Shown in pieces: positions 1-5,039 of a stretch of 9,373 nucleotides of DNA. This stretch comes from Candidatus Gerdarchaeota archaeon. GTDB taxonomy: Archaea; Asgardarchaeota; Heimdallarchaeia; JABLTI01. Location of the stretch: NCBI GenBank assembly GCA_016839405.1, contig JAEOUJ010000123.1:1-9373 (forward strand). The letters are read 5' to 3'. The notes under the pieces are model-generated. The model was not told the origin of the DNA. It did no database searches and saw nothing but the letters and a program-made list of their open reading frames with translations. The first letter of the stretch is position 1; every line of letters starts with the position of its first letter. A program made the translations under genes and the position numbers.

Positions 1-339
1 ATTCTAATTTCAAACCAAGAAGTATCAAATAAGAATATAATTAAATATAGCACTGATGAAATTGATAAAACTTATACAATTTATCCTGCTTTAAAACCTG
101 ATATTACAACAAGTCAAATTCGCAAGATATTTGAAAAAACAATTAAAAAATATACTCCGGAAAGAGTAATTGATATTAAATATGAGCTTATTGAAGTTAC
201 ACATTTAGCTCGAATATACGAAGTTTCTTTTGTTTTTGATTTTGTTGAAGATTATTTTACAATCCCTTCAGAATTTCTTGAAGATTTAATGGATGAATAT
301 GATAAAGCTGTTAACCGAAGTAAAAGAAGTAAAAAATAA
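1..339 (+). CDS. 3' end of an unrecognised protein (112 residues visible)
   Basis: Frame 1 is open from the first base to a TAA at 337-339, so this is the C-terminal part of a gene that begins outside the window. The 112 visible residues look like a normal soluble alpha/beta protein. They include a TPERVIDIKYELIEV stretch, an acidic segment (FDFVEDYF, then FLEDLMDEYD) and a strongly basic last dozen residues (NRSKRSKK). No Cys motif, membrane segment or known catalytic signature is visible. I do not recognise the family and assign no function. A run of eight T at 369-376, about 30 nt after the stop, is a plausible terminator. Codon use is AT-rich like its neighbours. Confidence covers the gene being real and coding, not its role. 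Confidence 0.75.
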   Translation: MLISNQEVSNKNIIKYSTDEIDKTYTIYPALKPDITTSQIRKIFEKTIKKYTPERVIDIKYELIEVTHLARIYEVSFVFDFVEDYFTIPSEFLEDLMDEYDKAVNRSKRSKK

Positions 340-368
340 TTGAAGATATAATTTAATAAAATTTCATA

Positions 369-380
369 TTTTTTTTCTTA
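369..380 (+). terminator. T-tract terminator after the partial gene
   Basis: Eight consecutive T (369-376), then CTTA, lie 30 nt after the TAA at 337-339 and before the next promoter. Archaeal RNA polymerase commonly stops at such T-tracts without a hairpin. No stem precedes this one. Confidence 0.45.
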
Positions 381-398
381 CTTTTACAAGGATTGACC

Positions 399-406
399 TT
401 TTAAAG
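399..406 (+). promoter_or_regulatory. Possible TATA box of the DUF302 gene
   Basis: TTTTAAAG at 399-406 has its centre about 26 nt before base 428. That would start the transcript at the GTG (428), or a few bases before the ATG (437). The background is AT-rich, so the match is only moderate. Confidence 0.35.
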
Positions 407-436
407 AATTAATCATTTAATTTTTTAGTGATTAAA

Positions 437-832
437 ATGGTAGATGTTCTTAAAAAAGAAATGAATATGACTTTTGATGAAGCAGTTGATCATATTCAAA
501 AAATCCTTCAGGAACAAGGATTTACAGTTTTAATGATAAAATCAATTGATGAAATATTTAAAATCAAACTTGGTATAACTGATTACCCAAAATATACTAC
601 AATTCTTGCTTGTGGAGCTAAACTAGCTAAAATGGCATTAGATGTTTCATTTGATGCAGGATTATTATTTCCATGTAGCTTTGTAGTTTATGAACAAGAA
701 GGAAAAATCTTTGTTTCACATGTTTCAATTATGAAAGCAACAGAAGAATTAGGTCTTGCACCTTCAGAAAAAATGGCACCTGTTATCAAAACAACAAGTG
801 AGATGGTCCACGCAGCTTGGGATAGATTCTAA
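437..832 (+). CDS. DUF302 family protein
   Basis: A 131-residue cytosolic protein that fits the DUF302 pattern. An N-terminal helix is followed by QEQGFTVLMIKSIDEIFK, then YTTILACGAKLAKMAL with Cys59, then the hallmark GLLFPCSFVVYEQEGKIFV with Cys80 at about residues 75-94. The biochemical role of DUF302 proteins is not established. Family members are small stand-alone domains of this size, and the two Cys sit in the typical 'ILAC' and 'PC' positions. There are no membrane segments or signal peptide. I chose the ATG at 437 because GTGAT (428-432) matches the archaeal anti-Shine-Dalgarno and lies 4 nt upstream. An in-frame GTG at 428 is the alternative (134 residues) and would fit a leaderless transcript from the TATA-like box at 399. 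The gene is monocistronic or weakly linked to the next one, 83 nt away. Confidence 0.85.
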   Translation: MVDVLKKEMNMTFDEAVDHIQKILQEQGFTVLMIKSIDEIFKIKLGITDYPKYTTILACGAKLAKMALDVSFDAGLLFPCSFVVYEQEGKIFVSHVSIMKATEELGLAPSEKMAPVIKTTSEMVHAAWDRF

Positions 833-884
833 TTTCATTAATGTTCATAGCCAAAATATTTGCAACTGTTTAAATCTTTGAATG

Positions 885-894
885 TTACATAATA
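885..894 (+). promoter_or_regulatory. Possible TATA element before the membrane zinc-ribbon gene
   Basis: TTACATAATA (885-894) lies about 26 nt before the ATG at 916. GTTTAAAT near 869 is a rival site that would leave a leader of about 17 nt containing GGTG (903-906). Neither is strong. Confidence 0.25.
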
Positions 895-915
895 TCACAA
901 TAGGTGTCTAATTAA

Positions 916-1323
916 ATGGATAATAGATATAGAAAACGAAGAATAAATTCAGTAATCAGTTCATGGATGTCATTCATCTTTGTGTTATTTTTCTTTTATG
1001 TTATTGGTTATTTAGTTATGAGATGGTGGTACTTTGAATGGTGGGTTTGGTTAATTCTTGGTATTTCATTTATTAGTGCATTAGGATCAACATTAAGATT
1101 TATTGCTTACAGATCTTCAAATATTCCTGCACAACCAGAAGTAAGATATTATACTCATCAAAATATAAGCACATACACTCCTGAAAACGAATCATTATAT
1201 AATCAACCAATAACTTCAACAATACCAAAAGAAGCATATATAACAAAATACTGCGCTTACTGCGGATCAAATTTGGAACCAGGTAGCAAATATTGTACAA
1301 ATTGTGGCGCTCCTGTCCAATAA
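916..1323 (+). CDS. Two-helix membrane protein with C-terminal zinc ribbon
   Basis: A 135-residue protein with three visible parts. A basic N-terminus (RYRKRRINS) is followed by two hydrophobic helices at roughly residues 13-35 and 41-64, very rich in Trp, Phe and Tyr. A polar linker (about 66-108) then leads to a zinc ribbon with Cys113, Cys116, Cys127 and Cys130 in the CxYCG...YCxxCG arrangement. By the positive-inside rule the N-terminus, linker and zinc ribbon should all be cytoplasmic, so the ribbon is tethered to the inner face of the membrane. Small membrane proteins with such a zinc ribbon are common and mostly uncharacterised. No enzyme domain is present, so an adaptor or sensor role is only a guess. 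GGTG (903-906) offers a weak ribosome site 9 nt before the ATG. A T-rich terminator follows directly. Confidence 0.85.
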   Translation: MDNRYRKRRINSVISSWMSFIFVLFFFYVIGYLVMRWWYFEWWVWLILGISFISALGSTLRFIAYRSSNIPAQPEVRYYTHQNISTYTPENESLYNQPITSTIPKEAYITKYCAYCGSNLEPGSKYCTNCGAPVQ

Positions 1324-1336
1324 TTTTCTTTTTTTA
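1324..1336 (+). terminator. T-tract terminator after the membrane zinc-ribbon gene
   Basis: TTTTCTTTTTTT directly follows the TAA (1321-1323) and precedes the next TATA box at 1347. No hairpin is needed or seen, which fits archaeal T-tract termination. Confidence 0.5.
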
Positions 1337-1346
1337 GGATTAACGA

Positions 1347-1354
1347 TTTATATA
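1347..1354 (+). promoter_or_regulatory. TATA box of the small zinc-ribbon gene
   Basis: TTTATATA at 1347-1354 is a near-consensus archaeal TATA box in a less T-rich setting (CGATTTATATATCGC, itself a near-palindrome). A start about 26 nt downstream would give a leader of roughly 55 nt that includes the GGTGG ribosome site at 1419. Confidence 0.55.
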
Positions 1355-1431
1355 TCGCTTTGTCATAATAATCTTAAAATTTAAATTAAAAACAAAATAT
1401 TGATAATAAAAATTACTTGGTGGCTTCTTTA

Positions 1432-1590
1432 TTGAAATGTCCAATATGTAAAAGTAATGATATTAATACACATGTCGTTACTCGAGAACCTTATGATATT
1501 GTAACATGTAGCGGGAGTCGTTCAATTGCTTTTAAAACACTTCGAAAATATCGCTGTAATAATTGTAGTTATAATTGGGAAAAAAGTTAA
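1432..1590 (+). CDS. Small zinc-ribbon protein (52 residues)
   Basis: An intact short frame ends at TAA 1588-1590. Read from TTG 1432 it begins MKCPICKSND and ends YRCNNCSYNWEKS, so two CxxC pairs (Cys3/Cys6 and Cys42/Cys45) bracket a 35-residue middle. A conserved-looking Trp follows the second pair, as in zinc ribbons of the TFIIS/RPB9 style. The DE dipeptide of TFIIS is absent, so I would not call it a transcription cleavage factor. The start is inferred: GGTGG at 1419-1423 lies 8 nt before TTG 1432, and 'MKCPxC' is a very common zinc-ribbon opening. In-frame TTG 1417 and GTG 1420 would add four or five residues. A good TATA box sits at 1347. Its stop codon abuts that of the convergent gene on the other strand. 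It probably binds nucleic acid or a protein partner; its role is unknown. Confidence 0.75.
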   Translation: MKCPICKSNDINTHVVTREPYDIVTCSGSRSIAFKTLRKYRCNNCSYNWEKS

Positions 1591-2121
1591 TCAAGTAAAT
1601 CTTATTTCTGATGGAAAAATAGTTGGAGTGTCGCTTTTAACAGCAATCTTTTCTTCAATAATTAGGCCAGAAAATATTACATTATAGTTCTTAGTTAAAG
1701 TATTATAATTAATAATGTTGTATTTGTTTGGACCAAATTGATATAAAATATATAATAAAACTTCAGCTAGATCCTTAAAATATGCTCCTTTTAGTGTCTG
1801 AAGGATATCAAATTTTTCTCCATTTTCCTTTCTAATAACAAGAAGACTATTCATATCAAAAGGCTTGTAATCTTGCCCATCTTGATAACTTAATTCAATT
1901 CTTTCTACAAAATTGCCACATTTTGTACAAGTTGGTTTGAGTTTTCCATTATGAGACCTTTTATAAGCTAAACCTAATTTGCATAGTGAATAGATGTCAC
2001 AATGATTGCAATAATATGAATCATGTAATTTCCTTTGACTGAAATTTGATATTTTTATCATTCTCTCAAAAACTGGACATGAAAAACAAGGTGAATCACA
2101 GTTCAGGAAGATATCTTTCAC
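1591..2121 (-). CDS. Cys-rich protein of unknown function
   Basis: A 176-residue protein with two parts. The N-terminal 70 residues hold eight Cys in pairs or triplets: Cys8, Cys12 and Cys15, then Cys38, Cys41 and Cys47, then Cys65 and Cys68. The last pair sits in a clean zinc-ribbon half (PTCTKCGNF). This could bind two zinc ions or possibly an iron-sulphur cluster. The C-terminal 100 residues lack Cys and look like a compact alpha/beta domain, with a hydrophobic helix (DLAEVLLYILYQFG) and strands such as YNVIFSGLIIEEKIAV. I do not recognise the family. The start is GTG (2119-2121), which has an in-frame TAA directly upstream and a GAGGGAT ribosome site 6 nt before it, so it is well fixed. 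The gene is divergent from the DNA methyltransferase, but nothing in it resembles a nuclease or HTH regulator. Its TGA abuts the TAA of the opposing zinc-ribbon gene. Confidence 0.75.
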   Translation of the reverse strand: MKDIFLNCDSPCFSCPVFERMIKISNFSQRKLHDSYYCNHCDIYSLCKLGLAYKRSHNGKLKPTCTKCGNFVERIELSYQDGQDYKPFDMNSLLVIRKENGEKFDILQTLKGAYFKDLAEVLLYILYQFGPNKYNIINYNTLTKNYNVIFSGLIIEEKIAVKSDTPTIFPSEIRFT

Positions 2122-2143
2122 TTATTTATCCCTCATAATCAAA

Positions 2144-2160
2144 CTTATTTTAGTAATAAG
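2144..2160. promoter_or_regulatory. Inverted repeat upstream of the Cys-rich gene
   Basis: CTTATT-TTAGT-AATAAG is a perfect 6-bp inverted repeat with a 5-nt spacer, 23 nt before the GTG at 2121. It overlaps the place where a minus-strand TATA box would be expected. It could be an operator, but in such AT-rich sequence a chance match is quite possible. Confidence 0.2.
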
Positions 2161-2288
2161 CGCCAATCCTTTATTATTCTTCTATTATTGCGATATTTTT
2201 TATTTAATTTGTAAAACAGTTGAGATTTTTAAATTATAAATAATATCAAAGAGGAAAAACTAAGAATAGTTTTATCATTAATCTATCA

Positions 2289-2298
2289 TATATATTTT
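2289..2298 (+). promoter_or_regulatory. TATA box of the DNA methyltransferase gene
   Basis: TATATATTTT (2289-2298) is centred about 26 nt before base 2319. The transcript would therefore begin only a few bases before the ATG at 2325. No Shine-Dalgarno is seen there, which fits a leaderless or near-leaderless mRNA. Confidence 0.5.
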
Positions 2299-2324
2299 AT
2301 AAATTAACAATTGCAAAAGATTTG

Positions 2325-3128
2325 ATGCCTATGTTACATGATTGGATGAATAAAATTTATCTTAAAAATTGTGTGCAAGGGATGGATGAGATCTTACCTG
2401 AAAAATCTATTGATGTAATTGTTACTTCTCCTCCATATAATATAGGCATTCAATATAATAGCTATGATGATGATATTCCTTTTGAAGACTATTTGAGTTT
2501 CAAAGAACTATTAGCTAAAAGCTGCTATCGTGTTTTAAAAGATGATGGATCTTTCTTTTTCAATATAGGAGATAAACCTTCTGATGAATTTCGATCTCTT
2601 GATGTTGCTAAGAAAATAGCTAATTCATTTAAATTACAAAATACAATTCATTGGGTAAAGTCCATAGCAATTCCAGAAAAAGAGATTAATGTTGGTCATT
2701 ACAAACCTGTTAATTCAAATCGATTTTTAAATAATTCACATGAATACATATTTCACTTCACAAAAACAGGGAAAGTCAAATTAGATAAATTGGCAATAGG
2801 AGTGCCTTATGGTGATAAAAGTAATATTGGTCGTTGGAAAAAAGCAAAAAAAGATCTAAGAGATAGAGGGAATCAGTGGTTTATACCATATGAAACTGTA
2901 CAAGAAAAGAAAAAACATCCAGCTATGTTTCCAGTAAAATTACCAGAAATGTGTATAAAATTACATGGTTTGAATAAAAACAATCCACTAATTGTATTGG
3001 ATCCTTTTATGGGGATAGGAACTACTGCTATTGCTTCGATAAATCTTGGTTGTATTTATGTTGGATTTGAAATTGATGAAAAATATCATCAAATGGCTCT
3101 TAATAATATTAGAATTTGCAAAAAATAA
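2325..3128 (+). CDS. Site-specific DNA methyltransferase, beta class (N4-cytosine or N6-adenine)
   Basis: A 267-residue amino-methyltransferase that transfers a methyl group from S-adenosylmethionine to an exocyclic amine of DNA. Catalytic motif IV, TSPPYN, is at residues 34-39. The central region (about 110-195), with a basic [11 protein letters not shown] stretch, probably holds the target recognition part. HPAMFP (198-203) is the usual segment before the SAM site. Motif [10 protein letters not shown], is at 226-234, followed by GFEID (247-251). The order IV ... I defines the beta class. TSPPY rather than DPPY favours N4-cytosine, but N6-adenine is not excluded. Length is normal and all key motifs are intact. 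ATG 2325 fits the near-leaderless promoter; TTG 2322 and ATG 2331 are alternatives. No restriction endonuclease is recognisable nearby, so it appears solitary: either an epigenetic mark or the remnant of a restriction-modification pair. The target sequence cannot be read from the protein. Confidence 0.92.
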   Translation: MPMLHDWMNKIYLKNCVQGMDEILPEKSIDVIVTSPPYNIGIQYNSYDDDIPFEDYLSFKELLAKSCYRVLKDDGSFFFNIGDKPSDEFRSLDVAKKIANSFKLQNTIHWVKSIAIPEKEINVGHYKPVNSNRFLNNSHEYIFHFTKTGKVKLDKLAIGVPYGDKSNIGRWKKAKKDLRDRGNQWFIPYETVQEKKKHPAMFPVKLPEMCIKLHGLNKNNPLIVLDPFMGIGTTAIASINLGCIYVGFEIDEKYHQMALNNIRICKK

Positions 3129-3148
3129 GCAATTTTATTCTTGATATA

Positions 3149-3163
3149 GTCACAAATTGTGAC
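3149..3163. promoter_or_regulatory. Perfect 15-bp dyad, candidate operator
   Basis: GTCACAA-A-TTGTGAC is a perfect 7-bp inverted repeat around one central base. It is more GC-rich than its surroundings, 32 bp upstream of the strong TATA box at 3195. A second short dyad, CTCA-ATA-TGAG, follows at 3164-3174. The position upstream of the TATA box suits an activator, or a repressor that binds near BRE/TATA. TTGTGAG at about 3207-3213 resembles an extra half-site. The binding protein is unknown. Confidence 0.45.
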
Positions 3164-3194
3164 CTCAATATGAGTCTCAAAAAAGTGAATCCGC

Positions 3195-3204
3195 TTTATA
3201 TATG
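3195..3204 (+). promoter_or_regulatory. TATA box of the sORF/bactofilin transcript
   Basis: TTTATATATG (3195-3204) is one of the best TATA boxes in the window. It predicts a start near 3225, just before the AGGAGA site at 3237, so the small ORF and the bactofilin-like gene would share one leadered transcript. Confidence 0.55.
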
Positions 3205-3253
3205 ATTGTGAGAGTAGTATATCTAAGAACAACTTTAGGAGAAAGAATAAAAA

Positions 3254-3346
3254 ATGAAATATAAAAAACAAAAAATTAAGGAACAAATAAAAAAGGATAA
3301 ACAATCGGTTAGAATGAAGATGTTACTTTTAACTGGTCGATATTAA
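3254..3346 (+). CDS. Candidate small ORF, 30-residue Lys-rich peptide
   Basis: ATG 3254 to TAA 3344-3346 encodes 30 residues with nine Lys and two Arg in the first 22 positions, followed by a short hydrophobic end (LLLTGRY). AGGAGA (3237-3242), the fullest Shine-Dalgarno match seen here, lies 11 nt upstream, and a strong TATA box lies at 3195. The stop is 25 nt before the bactofilin-like ATG. It could be a real small basic protein, or a leader peptide whose translation affects the downstream gene. Lys-rich peptides also arise by chance in A-rich sequence, because AAA is Lys. I do not recognise it. Confidence 0.35.
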   Translation: MKYKKQKIKEQIKKDKQSVRMKMLLLTGRY

Positions 3347-3371
3347 AAAAATAAATAATGGTGATGAAAAA

Positions 3372-4532
3372 ATGAATACAGAAAATATTCCCCCTGGCAA
3401 GGTAGTTCAACTGGATGTCGTAAATGATAATCTTGAAATTGGTGATGGAGTCACATTGGTTGCTCGAGATAAAACCATAATAGTAAATGGCACAATTAAT
3501 TGTAAAGGCAGCCTTACTATTGAAGGTAATCTTAAAACAGTTAGTATACGTTGTAAAAGAGGTTCTTTGGAAGTAGAAGGCTTTTTGGAATCTGAAAAAT
3601 ATATCCGCATAGATAAACGCTTATCTGTAGAAGGATATCTTGTTTCACCTGAAATTTCAGTAGGTGGAACTTTAGATGTTTCTGATTACATTGAATCTAA
3701 TGAGATTAAAATTGGTGGCACATTAAAAGCCGATGGAAAAATCACTGCAGATACAATTCAAGTCGGAGGAACCTTAAAAGCTCAAGGTGAATTAGAAGTA
3801 AATACAATTGCTGTTGGTGGAACATTAAAAATTGACAGCAGAGCTCTTGTAGAAAGCATACGTGTTGGTGGCACTGTTAAAGTTCACTCAGGTAAATTTG
3901 GTGAAATTAAAGTTGGTGGCACATTCAAATCTGATGGTGACGTTGAAATTGAAACTATAGATGTTGGCGGTACAATTAAAATTGATGGTAATGGTAAAAT
4001 TGATACTGGAAGTGTTGGTGGCAGTTTTAAAAGCAGTGGAGATTTAACATTTGGTACAATTAGTGCTGGAGGTACTATTTCCATCGATGGCGGTGGAAAC
4101 GGACAGGCAATTTCAGTTGGAGGTACTTTATCATCTAATTCTGATCTTACTTTAGATAAGAAATTAAGTGTTGGTGGAACTTGTACAATCGAAGGAACAC
4201 TTCGTGGTGGTGATATAACCATCGGTGGAGAAATACGTTCACATAAAATTTATGCAGATTATTTCAAAATTGGACGAAGAGGTACTGTTACTGGACCTGT
4301 TCAAGCAGAACGCATAGTAATCTCAGAGAAAGCTACTGCAGATGACCTTTATGGCGGAGAAATAATACTTGAAGAACGTTGTAGAGTAAAGAATGTCTAT
4401 GGCGATTCTATATACATAGAAGAAGGTGTACGCGTTTCAGGTGATATTGAATATTCTGATGAATTCTCTGCTGAAGATGGGGTTATACTAAAAAGTGAGC
4501 CTAAAAAAGTGAAAAAATTACCAAGTCTATAG
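3372..4532 (+). CDS. Bactofilin/halofilin-like polymer-forming beta-helix protein
   Basis: A 386-residue cytosolic protein predicted to form a long right-handed beta-helix. After a short N-terminal tail (about 1-20), irregular helix turns run to residue 95. Then come twelve VGGT-type repeats between residues 97 and 288 with a period of 17 residues (one interval of 16, one of 18), such as VGGTLKADG and VGGTIKIDG. Residues 290-375 change to a pattern typical of archaeal polymer-forming cytoskeletal proteins (LYGGEIILEERCRV, then VYGDSIYIEEGVRV). A basic tail, KKVKKLPSL, closes the protein. Bactofilins form nucleotide-free filaments that act as scaffolds for shape or protein placement; archaeal halofilins are their relatives. 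It is longer than typical bactofilins, which have a core of about 100-120 residues. No membrane helix or signal peptide is seen. The start is firm: GGTGATG (3360-3366) lies 5 nt before the ATG. A hairpin terminator follows. Beta-helix fold is likely; polymer formation is inferred. Confidence 0.82.
   Translation: MNTENIPPGKVVQLDVVNDNLEIGDGVTLVARDKTIIVNGTINCKGSLTIEGNLKTVSIRCKRGSLEVEGFLESEKYIRIDKRLSVEGYLVSPEISVGGTLDVSDYIESNEIKIGGTLKADGKITADTIQVGGTLKAQGELEVNTIAVGGTLKIDSRALVESIRVGGTVKVHSGKFGEIKVGGTFKSDGDVEIETIDVGGTIKIDGNGKIDTGSVGGSFKSSGDLTFGTISAGGTISIDGGGNGQAISVGGTLSSNSDLTLDKKLSVGGTCTIEGTLRGGDITIGGEIRSHKIYADYFKIGRRGTVTGPVQAERIVISEKATADDLYGGEIILEERCRVKNVYGDSIYIEEGVRVSGDIEYSDEFSAEDGVILKSEPKKVKKLPSL
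3660..4232 (+). repeat. 51-bp period repeats encoding twelve VGGT turns
   Basis: Inside the bactofilin-like gene, codons for [V/I/A]GG[T/S/E] recur every 51 bp, starting at base 3660. The DNA copies (GTTGGTGGCAC and variants such as GTCGGAGGAAC) differ mostly at third positions. The array is therefore old and held by protein selection rather than recently amplified. Successive residue intervals are 17, 17, 17, 17, 16, 17, 17, 17, 17, 18 and 17. Confidence 0.85.
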
Positions 4533-4538
4533 TTTTGT

Positions 4539-4572
4539 AAGTAAACTACTCATTGTAGTTTTACTTTTTTTT
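4539..4572 (+). terminator. Hairpin plus T-tract terminator of the bactofilin-like gene
   Basis: AAGTAAACTAC (4539-4549) pairs with GTAGTTTTACTT (4555-4566) with one bulged base around a TCATT loop. The stem runs into eight T (4565-4572). It lies 6 nt after the TAG and ends just before the convergent acetyltransferase stop. The form resembles a bacterial intrinsic terminator. The T-tract is present only for + strand transcripts. Confidence 0.7.
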
Positions 4573-4574
4573 AT

Positions 4575-5003
4575 TTATGATTCTGGTGAAAGCTTTTTCG
4601 TATAATATGTTATCTCTTTGTTATAATGATAATTTTCCTTTTCAAAAAGTGCTCTTGATTGATAGTTGTCTTCAGTTATTAAAGCTGCGAATATTTCTAT
4701 CCCCACCTCTTTCAATGAATTTTCAGCTTCTCTTAATAAATTTGTAGCTATGCCTTCTCGAGTTCGTTCAGGAATAGTAGCCAACCTATTAATCCAACCT
4801 TTTCTAGTGTCATGAGAAACAAGCACTGCTCCAACTATTTTGTTATTATCCTCTGCAACTAAAATCCACATATTATCCTTTGACATTTGAGTCACTAATC
4901 TCTTTGGATCATCTCTGCCATTTGGTCTAGTAGGTAAGTTTGCTTTTGACCATAATTCTAGTATATTCGGTAAATCTTTTGCTAATGCTTTTCGTGTTTT
5001 CAT
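4575..5003 (-). CDS. GNAT-family N-acetyltransferase
   Basis: A 142-residue single-domain GNAT enzyme expected to transfer an acetyl group from acetyl-CoA to an amine; the substrate is unknown. Visible parts are the opening RKALAKDLPNILELWSKA (beta1-alpha1), strand WILVAEDNNKIVGAVLV (46-62), and the acetyl-CoA motif A INRLATIPERTREGIATNLL (71-90). The late motif NYQSRALFEKENY (113-125) follows, with the Tyr typical of motif B. The usual RGxG is degenerate here (RTREGIA), but such variants are common. Length is normal. The ATG at 5003 lies about 26 nt after a clear TATA box at 5026-5035 (minus strand), and no Shine-Dalgarno is seen, so the mRNA is probably leaderless. It has its own promoter inside the 36-bp gap after the TPR gene and is convergent with the bactofilin-like gene. 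Confidence 0.88.
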   Translation of the reverse strand: MKTRKALAKDLPNILELWSKANLPTRPNGRDDPKRLVTQMSKDNMWILVAEDNNKIVGAVLVSHDTRKGWINRLATIPERTREGIATNLLREAENSLKEVGIEIFAALITEDNYQSRALFEKENYHYNKEITYYTKKLSPES

Positions 5004-5025
5004 AGAATATTTAACTACTACTGAT

Positions 5026-5035
5026 ATTTATAAAA
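5026..5035 (-). promoter_or_regulatory. TATA box of the GNAT gene
   Basis: Read on the minus strand, 5035-5026 is TTTTATAAAT, centred about 27 nt from the ATG at 5003. This predicts a leaderless transcript. It sits in the short gap after the stop of the upstream TPR gene. Confidence 0.6.
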
Positions 5036-5039
5036 GTGA

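Noticed and set aside
1100..1300. Minus-strand 66-codon frame inside the membrane zinc-ribbon gene
   Set aside because: It overlaps a gene with clear membrane helices and a zinc ribbon, and it shows no protein-like pattern or promoter.
1432..1590. Call of the small zinc-ribbon protein as transcription factor S (TFIIS-like)
   Set aside because: The Asp-Glu catalytic pair and the QTRSADE-type stretch are absent, and only the CxxC pairs and the terminal Trp agree.
1591..3128. Restriction-modification pair formed by the Cys-rich protein and the methyltransferase
   Set aside because: The genes are divergent and the Cys-rich protein shows no PD-(D/E)xK, HNH or GIY-YIG motif. No support beyond adjacency.
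3089..3304. Minus-strand 71-codon Phe/Leu-rich frame over the methyltransferase end and intergenic region
   Set aside because: The Phe/Leu run is simply A-rich DNA read in reverse. It overlaps a real gene and lies antisense to a well-formed promoter region, and it has no ribosome site of its own.
3884..4222. Minus-strand 112-codon Pro-rich frame inside the bactofilin-like gene
   Set aside because: It is the mirror of the GGT/GGA repeat codons (GGN read backwards gives Pro codons). It lies wholly within a convincing gene and has no promoter or ribosome site.
3660..4232. 51-bp repeats considered as a CRISPR or DNA tandem array
   Set aside because: The copies diverge at third codon positions while the protein motif is kept, and there are no unique spacers. 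This is a protein repeat.
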